Shown here piece by piece: positions 18,281-26,445 of a stretch of 64,000 nt of DNA. The DNA lies in contig JAMCYS010000085.1 in NCBI GenBank assembly GCA_023473795.1, positions 1 through 64,000 of the forward strand, read 5' to 3'. Source of the stretch: Chloroflexota bacterium. GTDB taxonomy: Bacteria > Chloroflexota > UBA6077 > FW602-bin22 > JAMCYS01. The notes beneath the pieces were generated by a model. The model saw only the letters and a program-made list of their open reading frames with translations. It searched no databases and was not told where the DNA came from. Position numbers and translations under genes: made by a program. Position 1 is the stretch's first letter. Every line of letters begins with the position of its first letter.

Positions 18281-21200
18281 CTACTTCTTCCACCGGGCGG
18301 CCACGCCCGCGGGCGCCTTCTTGCCGGTCGCCTTGCTCGTCGGCTCAGCGGCCGACCTAGCGGACTTAGCCCCGTCCGTCAACTGGCTGGCTTTGGGCGC
18401 GTCTGGTTTGGTGGCCGGCGCAGTGGCGGGCTTCGCCCCCTCCGTATCCTTGTCCGTCTTCGACTTGGCGGCGGGCGCCGCGGGCTTGCCGTCTGGGGCC
18501 CTGGCCGCAGCTTTCTCGTCTCTGATCGGGGCAGACGGCTGCGCGGGCGCTTTGGCGGCTGCCGCCGCCGGCTTGGCCTTGCCCGCGGGCGCCTGCAGCG
18601 CTGCCGCCTGGCCTGGCTTCGCCGCCACTGCGGTCGCGGCTTTGCCGGCAGGCTGGGCAGGCGCCTGCGCGGCGACCGCCACCGCCGCCTCTGCCGCGGG
18701 CTTGGCCCGCTTGGGCGCCGCCACGGCCACCGGAGTCGGCTGCTCCGTGGCCGGCGCCGGACCGGAGGCCGGCTTGGCGAGCGGTTCGGCGGCCTTCGGG
18801 CGCGCGCTGCTGGTCGCTTTGGGAGCCACAGCCACAGGCTCGGGGGCGGGCTCCTTCTTGGGCAGGCTCGCCTTGCTCCGGCCGTCGCCGCCCTTGCCCG
18901 GGCCCTTGGCGTCGCCGATGACGTACAGTACCGCCATCGCCACCACCTTGTCCGTGGGCGCCACCCGCACTAGCCCCACGCCGAGGGTCGAGCGCCCGTT
19001 GCGCGGAATGGCAGTCACGGCGCTGCGATAGACGATGCCCTCGGCGGAAGCCACCATCACCTCGTCGCCCACGTTGGCCACCCGGGCCGCCACCAGGATG
19101 CCGGTCTTATCCGTGATCTTGGCACCGCGCACCCCGCCGCCGCCGCGACCCTGCTGCGGGTACTCCTCGATGGCCGTGCGCTTCACCATCCCCCGCTCGG
19201 TGGCGGTGATGAAGTCCGTGCCCCGGCTGGCGAAGTCCATGCCGGCGGCCTTATCGCCCGCATCCAGCCGGATGGCGCGCACGCCGCCGCTGCCCCGGCC
19301 GGAGGCCCGCACCTCGTTCTCGTTGAAGCGAATCGTCTGCCCCTGTTCGCTGGCCACGATCAGCTCGTCGTTGCCCTTGGTCAGCCGCACCCAGCGCAGC
19401 TCGTCGCCCTCGCCCAGGGCCATGGCGATGAGGCCGCTGGAGCGGATGTTCTCGAAGTCGGTCACGGCGATGCGCTTGACCTCGCCCGCCCGGGTCAGCA
19501 TGCACAGGTACTGGTCCTCCTCGAACCTGCGCACCGGCACCAGGGCCGTCACCGACTCCTGCGGGTCAAGGCTGACGAAGTTGTTCAAAGGCAGGCCGCG
19601 GCTTTGCTTGCCGGCGTCGGGGATATCGTTCACCCGCAGCGAATAGACCTTGCCCCTGTCGGTGAAGAAGAGCATCGTCGCCCGCGTATTGGCGACCGAG
19701 AGGTGGATGACCGCGTCGTCCTCGCGCGTGATAATGGCCCCGGTGCCCGCGCCACGCGCCCGCCGCTGCGGGCGGTAGACCTCCACCGACAGGCGGCGCA
19801 CGTAGCCCCGCGCCGACAGGCCCACGACGACGTCCTGGTTGGGGATGAGGTCTTCTTCGTCGATCTCAGCCGGCTCGTCGGTCAGGATGGCGGTGCGCCG
19901 CGGGTCGCCGTACTTGCGTTTGATCTCCTCCAGCTCGTCTCGGATGACGTACAGGATCTTCAGCGGATGGCCGAGCAGGTCCTCGAGGGAGGCGACGAGG
20001 CGCCGCACCTCGGCCAACTCGTCGAGGATTTTCTTGCGCTCGAGAGCCGCCAGGCGGCGCAGCTGCATGTCGAGGATCGCCTGCGCCTGGATCTCGCTCA
20101 ACTTGAACTTGCTGATCAGAGCCTTACGGGCGGCGTCGGCGTCCTGCGCCCGGCGGATGGTGGCTATGACTTCGTCCAGGTTGTCGAGGGCGATCTTCAA
20201 GCCCTCCAGAACGTGAGCCCGCTGGCGCGCCTTCTCCAGTTCGAAGAGGCTGCGGCGGGTCACCACCTCCTGGCGATGGTCGAGGAAGTGCTGCAGCGCG
20301 GCCTTGAGCGTGAGCGTGCGTGGCTGGTTGTCCACCAGGGCCAGCAAGTTGACCGAGAAGGCCACCTGCATCGTCGTGTGGCGGTAGAGCAAGTGCAACA
20401 CCTGACGGGGAGTCACGTCGCGCTTCAGCTCAATCACCACCCGCAGGCCTTGGCGGTCCGACTCGTCGCGCAGGTCGGATATGCCCTCGATGCGCTTGTC
20501 GCGCACCAGCTCGGCGATCTTCTCCAGCAGCGCGGCCTTGTTGACCTGGAAAGGCAGCTCGGTGACGACGATCTGGTAGCGCCCGCCGCGCATCTCCTCT
20601 ATGTGTGCCTTGGCGCGCAGCACCACCCGACCACGGCCCGTGGTGTAGGCGCTCGTGATCCCCTCTTGGCCCAGGATCAGCCCGGCGGTGGGGAAGTCGG
20701 GCCCTCTGACGATCGCCAACAGCTCGTCCGGGGCGATGTCGATCAGATCGTCGGCCACGGCGACGAGCGCTTCGGGGGAGGCGGCCTTGCGCACGCCCAG
20801 GTGCAGGTCGAGGGCCTTGGCCTGCAGCCGCTGGCGCAGGGCCGGCGCGATCTTGGCCAGGGCCTGTTGCAGGACCTCGCCCTCCACGTTCTGGCCGTGC
20901 ACGCGCGCCCACATCACCTCGAAGGACACGCCCTCCTCCACGGCGGCGCCGTAGCGGTTGATCATGTGCGCCAGAGCGTCGCAGACCTCGCCCAGGTTGT
21001 GGGGCGGGATGTTCGTGGCCATGCCCACGGCGATGCCGGCGGAGCCGTTGATCAGCAGATTGGGGATGCGGGCCGGCAGCACTACCGGTTCTTTGCGGGT
21101 GCTATCGTAGTTGTCGACCCAGTTGACCGTGTCCTTGTCGATGTCGGCCAGCATCTCCTCGGCGATGGCCGTCATGCGGGCTTCGGTGTAGCGCATCGCC

Positions 21201-21547
21201 GCCGGATTGTCGCCGTCGATGGAGCCGAAGTTGCCCTGGCCGTCCACCAACGGGTAGCGCATGTTGAAGTCCTGTGCCAGACGCGCCATGGATGGGTAGA
21301 CGATGGCCTCGCCGTGGGGATGGTAGTTGCCGCTGACGTCGCCGCAGATCTTGGCCGACTTGCGATAGTGAGCCGTGTGGGTCAGGCCGAGGTCGTGCAG
21401 GGTGACGAGGATACGCCGGTGCACCGGCTTCAGGCCGTCGCGCACGTCCGGCAGGGCGCGCGAGACGATGACGCTCATCGCATAGTCGAGGTAGGAGCTC
21501 TGCATCTCCTTCTCGATGGCAACGGGCTTGACGATTCCTATTTCCAT
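18281..21547 (-). CDS. gyrA: DNA gyrase/topoisomerase IV subunit A with long Ala/Lys/Pro tail
   Basis: A 1088-residue type IIA topoisomerase subunit that cuts and religates DNA. The core is clear: [22 protein letters not shown] at the N-terminus, the catalytic tyrosine in [10 protein letters not shown] (near residue 120), then the coiled-coil and beta-pinwheel domain to about residue 870. Two things are odd. The GyrA-box region reads QRRARGAG instead of the canonical QRRGG(K/R)G. The last roughly 210 residues are low-complexity Ala/Lys/Pro, like histone H1 tails. Typical GyrA is 800-880 residues. The weak box leaves room for a ParC-like role; no gyrB/parE is nearby to decide. The ATG at 21547 has GGTGAAG upstream. 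Confidence 0.9.
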   Translation of the reverse strand: MEIGIVKPVAIEKEMQSSYLDYAMSVIVSRALPDVRDGLKPVHRRILVTLHDLGLTHTAHYRKSAKICGDVSGNYHPHGEAIVYPSMARLAQDFNMRYPLVDGQGNFGSIDGDNPAAMRYTEARMTAIAEEMLADIDKDTVNWVDNYDSTRKEPVVLPARIPNLLINGSAGIAVGMATNIPPHNLGEVCDALAHMINRYGAAVEEGVSFEVMWARVHGQNVEGEVLQQALAKIAPALRQRLQAKALDLHLGVRKAASPEALVAVADDLIDIAPDELLAIVRGPDFPTAGLILGQEGITSAYTTGRGRVVLRAKAHIEEMRGGRYQIVVTELPFQVNKAALLEKIAELVRDKRIEGISDLRDESDRQGLRVVIELKRDVTPRQVLHLLYRHTTMQVAFSVNLLALVDNQPRTLTLKAALQHFLDHRQEVVTRRSLFELEKARQRAHVLEGLKIALDNLDEVIATIRRAQDADAARKALISKFKLSEIQAQAILDMQLRRLAALERKKILDELAEVRRLVASLEDLLGHPLKILYVIRDELEEIKRKYGDPRRTAILTDEPAEIDEEDLIPNQDVVVGLSARGYVRRLSVEVYRPQRRARGAGTGAIITREDDAVIHLSVANTRATMLFFTDRGKVYSLRVNDIPDAGKQSRGLPLNNFVSLDPQESVTALVPVRRFEEDQYLCMLTRAGEVKRIAVTDFENIRSSGLIAMALGEGDELRWVRLTKGNDELIVASEQGQTIRFNENEVRASGRGSGGVRAIRLDAGDKAAGMDFASRGTDFITATERGMVKRTAIEEYPQQGRGGGGVRGAKITDKTGILVAARVANVGDEVMVASAEGIVYRSAVTAIPRNGRSTLGVGLVRVAPTDKVVAMAVLYVIGDAKGPGKGGDGRSKASLPKKEPAPEPVAVAPKATSSARPKAAEPLAKPASGPAPATEQPTPVAVAAPKRAKPAAEAAVAVAAQAPAQPAGKAATAVAAKPGQAAALQAPAGKAKPAAAAAKAPAQPSAPIRDEKAAARAPDGKPAAPAAKSKTDKDTEGAKPATAPATKPDAPKASQLTDGAKSARSAAEPTSKATGKKAPAGVAARWKK

Positions 21548-21674
21548 ACGGCTTCACCTTCCCAGTGCTAGCCCGCGTGCTGGTCACAAAAGACGGGCCC
21601 TATGGCCCGCTTGGCTGCCGCCCAGTGGCGGCGAGGTATGCGCGGAGGCTGGTCTCAACACGTTGAACGGGCTG

Positions 21675-21704
21675 ATTATACCACAGGCCCGCCGGACCGG
21701 ACAA
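21675..21704 (-). promoter_or_regulatory. Promoter of the gyrA-like gene
   Basis: On the minus strand, TTGTCC (21704-21699), an 18-nt spacer and a consensus TATAAT (21680-21675) give a leader of about 120 nt before the ATG. Confidence 0.7.
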
Positions 21705-21782
21705 TTCGCCCCCCGGCCTGGCGAGCGCTGGATTGCGGCTGGCTGCCTCTCGGCCCACCGCCGAAGGAGCCAGCCGCCGGTA

Positions 21783-22421
21783 CTACTCGTCGAGCGTGAT
21801 GATCTGCCCTTCGCCGCCCCGCGGTCGGGCGCCGGCTGTCCGCATCAGCTTGCGGAAAGCCTCGCTGGGCTGGGCGCCCACCACGGCATAGCCGCCGGCC
21901 AGGAAGGTGGGCACGGCCGAGACCCCCAGGTCCCGCGCTTCGTCGATCTGTCGCTGCACTGCTTCCCGGTAGGTTCTCTCGGCCAGGACACGGCGCAGCT
22001 CGGCGGCGTCCAACCCGCAACTCGTCGCCGCCCCGGCCAGAACCTCGACGTCGCCGATGTTGAGCCCCTCGGCAAAGTAGGCGTGGAAGATGGCCCGGTG
22101 CAGGCAATCGTGCGCCGCCGGGCCCAGGCCCTTGGCCCACTCGGCCGCCTCCAGGGCGAGCCGGGAGTTGGCGAGGCGCGTCCGGCTGCCCAGGGGCAGC
22201 CCCACCTCCCGCGCCATACGCTCGAATTGCGCCCGCGATTGGCGCAGCAACTCGGGGTCCCAGGGAGGATCCATGCCCTCCGCCGGCACCTCTGGGTGCA
22301 GCTCGTAGGCACGCCAGTCGACTGCCACGTCGAACTCGCGACTGATCAGGTCGGCCCGCTCCAGGGCGACGTAGCAGAAGGGTCAGACGAAGTCAGAGTA
22401 GATGGTCAGGGCTATCGGCAT
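21783..22421 (-). CDS. FrnE/DsbA-family oxidoreductase, probable selenoprotein (Sec13)
   Basis: Thioredoxin-fold DsbA-like protein of the FrnE group, 212 residues if an in-frame TGA at codon 13 (22383-22385) is read as selenocysteine. Translation from the ATG at 22421 gives MPIALTIYSDFV, then TGA, then PFCYVALERADL. The TGA therefore occupies the first position of the CPFC redox motif, making UPFC. The rest is intact: the GMDPPWDPELLRQS segment, the DARDLGVSAVPTF-like cis-Pro region (DLGVSAVPTFLAGG) and the C-terminal helix. A SECIS-like hairpin lies 19 nt after the TGA. A conventional caller would miss the first 31 codons. The alternative is a nonsense-mutated pseudogene, but nothing else in the gene is damaged. 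Confidence 0.8.
22350..22370 (-). promoter_or_regulatory. Candidate bacterial SECIS element (FrnE-like gene)
   Basis: In the mRNA, GUCGCCC pairs with GGGCCGAC (one bulged C) around the 6-nt loop UGGAGC. The loop begins 20 nt after the UGA and has G in its second position, matching the known bSECIS pattern of a small apical loop 16-37 nt downstream with a G in the first two positions. Confidence 0.6.
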
Positions 22422-22490
22422 CTTGCACCATTCCTGGGAAGGTGGTTAGCGGAAACCATTGTACCACCGGTTGGCCAAAGGCGGCTAGGC

Positions 22491-22558
22491 CGTCTTTGGA
22501 GTGCGGCGGCAAGCCGCCGCCCACGAAAGCGCGGGCAAGCCCGCGCACTCCAAAGACG
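22491..22558. repeat. Cloverleaf palindromic element
   Basis: A perfect 15-bp outer stem, CGTCTTTGGAGTGCG (22491-22505) with its complement at 22544-22558, encloses two inner 8-bp hairpins: GCGGCGGC/GCCGCCGC (22503-22520) and GCGCGGGC/GCCCGCGC (22529-22546). It sits in the divergent promoter region of the two selenoprotein genes. It resembles dispersed palindromic repeats of the GGAGTGCGGCGGC type. Confidence 0.85.
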
Positions 22559-22568
22559 TCGCGCAGCC

Positions 22569-22598
22569 TTGTTGGCTGCCCGGCGGCTCGCCTATAAT
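22569..22598 (+). promoter_or_regulatory. Promoter of the GrdB-like selenoprotein gene
   Basis: TTGTTG (22569-22574), an 18-nt spacer and a consensus TATAAT (22593-22598) lie 41 nt upstream of the TTG start at 22640. It begins 11 bp after the cloverleaf element. Confidence 0.65.
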
Positions 22599-22639
22599 GT
22601 GGGTTAGGAGCGGCCTATCGGCCGCCGGGAGATGGCACC

Positions 22640-23476
22640 TTGGCACCAATCGAGTACATCCCAATCATGCGCGCTTACTACCAGAGCCTGGGCCGCGGCG
22701 ACTACCCCCTCTACAAACCCCAAGACGACCCCTGGGCGCCGCTAGTTAGGCCACTCTCGCAGTGCCGGCTGGCGCTCATCGCCTCCTGCGGGATCTCGCG
22801 CCGCGACCAGCGGCCGTTTCACCGCCTGGGTAGCGACGATTTCTCGCTGCGCGAGATCCCAGTGGAGACCCCGGCGGGCGAGCTGGTCGTGAACTACGAC
22901 TACTTCGACCACCGCGACGCCGACGCCGATCCCGATATCCTCTTCCCCCTCTGCCCTCTACACGAGCTGGCGGCGGAGGGGTTCGTCGGCGGGATTTGCC
23001 CAACCGCCTACGCCCTGGGTGTCGGCCGCTGGCGCGGCCCCGCTACGCCCGAGCGCCTGCAGGGCGAGCTGGCGGAGGACCTGTTCGCCCGCTGCCGAGC
23101 CGACGGCGCCGACGCCGCCCTGCTGGTGCCCGGCTGACCGCGCGACCACCAGTCCGTGGGGCTGATCGCCAGAGGGTTGGAGAGGCGCGGCCTGCCCACA
23201 GTGGTCGTGGGCCACATGCTCGACATCATGGAACTCAATCGCCCTCCCCGGGCGGCCTTCCTCGATTTCCCGCTGGGCCATCCTTTCGGCCGGCCCGGCG
23301 ACCGCCCGCGCCAGCTGGCCATACTGCGCGAGGCTCTGCGGCTGCTGGAGACCGGCACAGGGCCCGGCACGCTGGCGCAGCTGCCGTTCGCCTGGGGCGA
23401 GCCCTTTACCTTCACGCCCGGCCAGGGCCCGAAGGTCAACAAATCAGTTAGTGGAGTGCAATCGGATCGTGAGTGA
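22640..23476 (+). CDS. GrdB/PrdB-family reductase subunit, probable selenoprotein (Sec166)
   Basis: A 278-residue member of the glycine/sarcosine/betaine/D-proline reductase selenoprotein B family, if TGA at 23135-23137 is read through. The upstream half has the family pattern NYDYFDHRDADADPDILFPL followed by PLHELAAEGFVGGICP. The TGA follows DAALLVPG, and the frame continues PRDHQSVGLIARGLERRG, then TVVVGHMLD and FLDFPLGHPFGRPGD, all conserved family segments. Sec is known at this position in relatives. A SECIS-like hairpin follows. It starts at a TTG with GGGAGAT upstream. Partner subunits such as GrdE, GrdC or PrdA are absent, so the substrate is unknown. Its stop overlaps the next gene's start. 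Confidence 0.83.
23142..23169 (+). promoter_or_regulatory. Candidate bacterial SECIS element (GrdB-like gene)
   Basis: In the mRNA, GCGA pairs with UCGC and CAGUC with GGCUG (one G-U pair), separated by an internal loop, around the apical loop CGUGG. The loop begins 18 nt after the UGA and has G at its second position, as expected of a bSECIS. Confidence 0.6.
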
Positions 23477-24407
23477 ACAATTGCAGCGCCCCCGGCGACC
23501 CTTCGGCCGCACGGAGCTACTCGTCGACCCCATCTGCATCGGCACGGCCGAGCTCGGCTTCACGCAGAAATCCTACGGCTACACGATCGACGAAGAGCGC
23601 GCTCTGGCCACCGCCCGCGCCATCTTCGCCGGGCCCTTCAACTTCGTGGATACGGCCGCCCTCTACGGCGACGGCGAGAGCGAGCGTCGTCTGGGCGTCG
23701 CCCTGCGCGAGCTCGGCGGCCTGCCGGCAGGCTTCGTGCTCTCCACGAAGGCCGGCCGCAACCCTCAGAAAGACGAGTCCCTCGACGCCGACGGCGTGCG
23801 GCGAGTAGTCGAGCGCAGTCAGCGCCTGCTCGGTTTGGAGAGGCTGCAGATGGTCTTTCTCCACGACCCGCGCTTCTCGACCTTCGAGGCGGTGATGGCC
23901 AAAGGCGGCCCATTCGAGGCGCTGGCTGGGTTGCGGGCCCAGGGCGTGATCCAGCACCTGGGCGTGGCGGAACTCGACGTGCCGCTGCTGCGGCGCTACG
24001 TGGAAACGGGCGAGTTCGAGGCCGTCATCACCCACAACCGCTACAACCTGCTCACCCAGGAGGCCGAGCCGGTCATCGCCGCGGCGCAGGCCCGGGGTAT
24101 GGGGGTGATGAACGCGGCGCCCTATGGCAGCGGCATCCTGGCCAAGGGCCCGGCCGCCTTCCCGCGCTTCCAGTATCACCAGGCAACGCCCGAGATATTG
24201 GAGAAGGCTCGCCGTCTGGAGGCAGTCTGCCAGCGCCACGGCGTGCCCCTGGCGGCGGCGGCGCTGCAGTTCTCTCTCCGCGACCCGCGCATTCACGCCA
24301 CCGACGTAGGCATCTCCCGCCCGGAGCGTATCCAGCAGACGCTGGCACTCTCGGCGTGGCCGATCCCGGAGGCGCTGTGGGCAGAGACAGGCAATCTGAT
24401 TGCCTGA
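23469..24407 (+). CDS. Aldo/keto reductase (D-threo-aldose dehydrogenase-like)
   Basis: A 312-residue NAD(P)-dependent aldo/keto reductase. The tetrad is visible: D and Y in NFVDTAALYGDGE, K in LSTKAG, and H in VFLHDPR. The subgroup resembles D-threo-aldose 1-dehydrogenase/pyridoxal dehydrogenase proteins, which act on small aldoses and similar carbonyls. The GTG at 23469 overlaps the TGA of the selenoprotein gene, so the two are translationally coupled. A GTG at 23451 is an alternative start. Confidence 0.85.
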   Translation: MSEQLQRPRRPFGRTELLVDPICIGTAELGFTQKSYGYTIDEERALATARAIFAGPFNFVDTAALYGDGESERRLGVALRELGGLPAGFVLSTKAGRNPQKDESLDADGVRRVVERSQRLLGLERLQMVFLHDPRFSTFEAVMAKGGPFEALAGLRAQGVIQHLGVAELDVPLLRRYVETGEFEAVITHNRYNLLTQEAEPVIAAAQARGMGVMNAAPYGSGILAKGPAAFPRFQYHQATPEILEKARRLEAVCQRHGVPLAAAALQFSLRDPRIHATDVGISRPERIQQTLALSAWPIPEALWAETGNLIA

Positions 24408-24440
24408 AAGACCGGTTTCGCTGGAGGTTACCCTACGACC

Positions 24441-25886
24441 ATGCAGGACCGTTACGAGCGCGACGCCGAGCACTTTCTGGAGGGGCTGAACCGAGAGTAC
24501 TACCTCGCCGACGCCGGCCTCAAGGAGACGCTGGCCATCGCGCCTCTCTACGACGAGTACGGCTGGCTCTTCGGCCGCGAGGCCGTGGACGGCCTGCTGC
24601 GCGGCCGCCAGGACCGAACGTCGCGCTACCTGGCCGACTTCGCCGCCCAGGGCTACCTGGACGACAGCGTCAAGGCCCTTACGGAGGAGGCCACCAACGC
24701 TAAGATCCAGGCCAAGGTGGAATGGGACGGCCAGGAGATCCCCTACCGTTCGGCCGCTGTCGTCCTGGCCAACGAGCCGGACTCCGGCCGCCGCCACGAA
24801 CTGAACCAGCGCCTCGCCGAGCGCACCGCCGAGTCCAACCCCCAACTACTGCGGCGCCTGCGCCGGCTGCATCTGGAGGCCGGCGCCCTCGGCTTCGCCG
24901 ATTACGTGGCGCTCTGCGACGACCTGGGCGGTCTCAACCTGCTGTGGCTGGGGGAGCGCATGGCCGAGCTGCTGGAGCGGACCGGCCCGGTCCACTACCG
25001 GCGCCTGGAGAACATGCTGGCCGGCATTGGCGTGGCACGGGAGAGCGCCGACAACTCCGACCTCGCCTTCCTTTTCCGGGCGCCCCAGTTCGACGCCCTC
25101 TTCCCCAAAGACCGCTTACTCTACACGTTGGGGCAAACGCTGGGCGGCCTGGGCATAGACATCGACCGCCAGCCCAACGTCGAGCTCGACGTGAGCGAGC
25201 GCCCGCTCAAGTCACCGCGCGCCTTCTGTGCCACTATTCGGGTGCCGGAGGAGATCAAACTCGTGATCATGCCGCACGGCGGCCAGGACGATTACCACGC
25301 CCTGCTGCACGAAGCCGGGCACGCGGAGCACTTCGCCCATACGGCGGCCGACCTCGACTTCGCCTTCCGCCACCTCGGCGACAACTCGGTCACCGAGGGC
25401 TACGCGATGCTGCTGGACGAATTGCCGCGCAGCCCCCGCTGGCTGGCCGAGGTTCTCGGCGTGGCCAAGCCAGAGGCCTTCTTGCGCCTGATCAACTTCC
25501 GTAAGCTGTACATGCTGCGCCGCTACGCCGCCAAGCTGGCCTACGAGTTGCGGCTGCATCGGAGTGACGGCGCCGGCCTGGCTGAGGTCTACGCCCAGAC
25601 GCTGGGCGGCAACCTGGGCCTCCAGATCAAGCCCGAGAACTACCTCAACGATTTGGACGACGCCTTCTATGTGGCACGCTACATCCGAGCCTGGATCTTC
25701 GAGGTACAACTTCGCCGGGCCCTGGAGGCCCGCTTCGGCCAGTCCTGGTTCGCCAGCCGGGCCGCGGGACGCTTCTTGACCGACCTGTGGCGCGAAGGTC
25801 AGAAGTATAGCGCCGACGAGCTGGCCCAGCGGCTGGGCTACGCCGGCCTGGATCCCCAGCCGCTGATTGAGGAGCTGATCGCCTAG
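24441..25886 (+). CDS. M3-like zinc metallopeptidase
   Basis: A 481-residue, mostly helical peptidase without signal peptide, so cytosolic. The zinc site is HEAGH (residues 290-294) with a third ligand Glu about 25 residues later in SVTEGYAML, the arrangement of family M3 (thimet/oligoendopeptidase F). It is shorter than usual M3 enzymes (560-680 residues) because the N-terminal part is reduced. It probably trims short peptides. GGAGG lies 13 nt before the ATG. It is the last gene of the run that starts with the GrdB-like selenoprotein. Confidence 0.82.
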   Translation: MQDRYERDAEHFLEGLNREYYLADAGLKETLAIAPLYDEYGWLFGREAVDGLLRGRQDRTSRYLADFAAQGYLDDSVKALTEEATNAKIQAKVEWDGQEIPYRSAAVVLANEPDSGRRHELNQRLAERTAESNPQLLRRLRRLHLEAGALGFADYVALCDDLGGLNLLWLGERMAELLERTGPVHYRRLENMLAGIGVARESADNSDLAFLFRAPQFDALFPKDRLLYTLGQTLGGLGIDIDRQPNVELDVSERPLKSPRAFCATIRVPEEIKLVIMPHGGQDDYHALLHEAGHAEHFAHTAADLDFAFRHLGDNSVTEGYAMLLDELPRSPRWLAEVLGVAKPEAFLRLINFRKLYMLRRYAAKLAYELRLHRSDGAGLAEVYAQTLGGNLGLQIKPENYLNDLDDAFYVARYIRAWIFEVQLRRALEARFGQSWFASRAAGRFLTDLWREGQKYSADELAQRLGYAGLDPQPLIEELIA

Positions 25887-25974
25887 GGGCAGGCTGTATG
25901 CAGCGCGTAGCGGAAAAACGCCCGCGCTTAGCCATACTTCACCCTGTTGGACGAAGACCCCAGAAGGTCCGGTG

Positions 25975-26004
25975 TTGGACACATTCTAACTTTGGACTTA
26001 TACT
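25975..26004 (+). promoter_or_regulatory. Promoter of the Fur-like/catalase operon, leaderless type
   Basis: TTGGAC (25975-25980), an 18-nt spacer and TATACT (25999-26004) end 6 nt before the ATG. TTGGAC is repeated directly at 25992-25997, immediately before the -10. The duplicated hexamer may be part of an operator. Confidence 0.6.
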
Positions 26005-26010
26005 ACACAC

Positions 26011-26406
26011 ATGAACGCGATCGAAGTTCTCGCCCAGGCCGGCATCAGGCCCACGCCCCAGCGACTCGCCGTCGCCGAGTTCGTCCTGGCAGGCAGGACC
26101 CACCCCACGGCCGACGAGGTCTTCGCCGCCGTTCAGCACACCTGCCCCACCATCTCCCGGGCCACCGTATACAACACCCTCAGACTGCTGGTCAACAAGG
26201 GGTTGCTACGCGAGCAGGTGCTGCGTGAAGGAGTGACCGTCTTCGACGCGGAACGCACGGCCCACCATCACTTCGTGGACGAAGAGACCGGCCAGATCCA
26301 CGATGTGCCCTGGGAGGCTCTGAAAGTCTACGGCGCCGACCAGTTGGGCGGGTTCGAGGTGCACGACCTACAGGTGGTGCTGCGCGGACGCCGCCGGAGA
26401 GCCTAG
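26011..26406 (+). CDS. Fur/PerR/Irr-family metal-dependent repressor
   Basis: A 131-residue regulator. The winged helix (RPTPQRLAVAEFVL, then PTISRATVYNTLRLL) is typical of Fur. The dimer domain keeps HHHFVDEETGQIHDV, but the structural CxxC pairs of most Fur/PerR proteins are missing, as in Irr and a few PerR proteins. It precedes catalase by 39 bp, so a peroxide-sensing PerR-like role is the best inference; iron or haem sensing is the alternative. The ATG at 26011 is next to its -10 box, so the mRNA is probably leaderless. It is likely autoregulated. Confidence 0.87.
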   Translation: MNAIEVLAQAGIRPTPQRLAVAEFVLAGRTHPTADEVFAAVQHTCPTISRATVYNTLRLLVNKGLLREQVLREGVTVFDAERTAHHHFVDEETGQIHDVPWEALKVYGADQLGGFEVHDLQVVLRGRRRRA

Positions 26407-26445
26407 CCGGAACAGGCATCCGGAATCGAGAAAGGGGAAGTAGCG

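Noticed and set aside
19604-21571. A 655-codon plus-strand open frame opposite the gyrA-like gene
   Set aside because: It mirrors the gyrA codons and shows no recognisable domain.
21783-22328. A 181-residue DsbA-like protein starting at 22328
   Set aside because: It lacks the redox motif and first strand. The gene is continuous from 22421 if the TGA is read as Sec.
22383-23137. TGA reassigned to tryptophan in this genome
   Set aside because: TGA ends many other genes in the window, including tight ATGA and GTGA overlaps.
23156-23476. A separate 106-residue protein downstream of the GrdB-like frame
   Set aside because: It is the second half of the same selenoprotein, in frame after the TGA.
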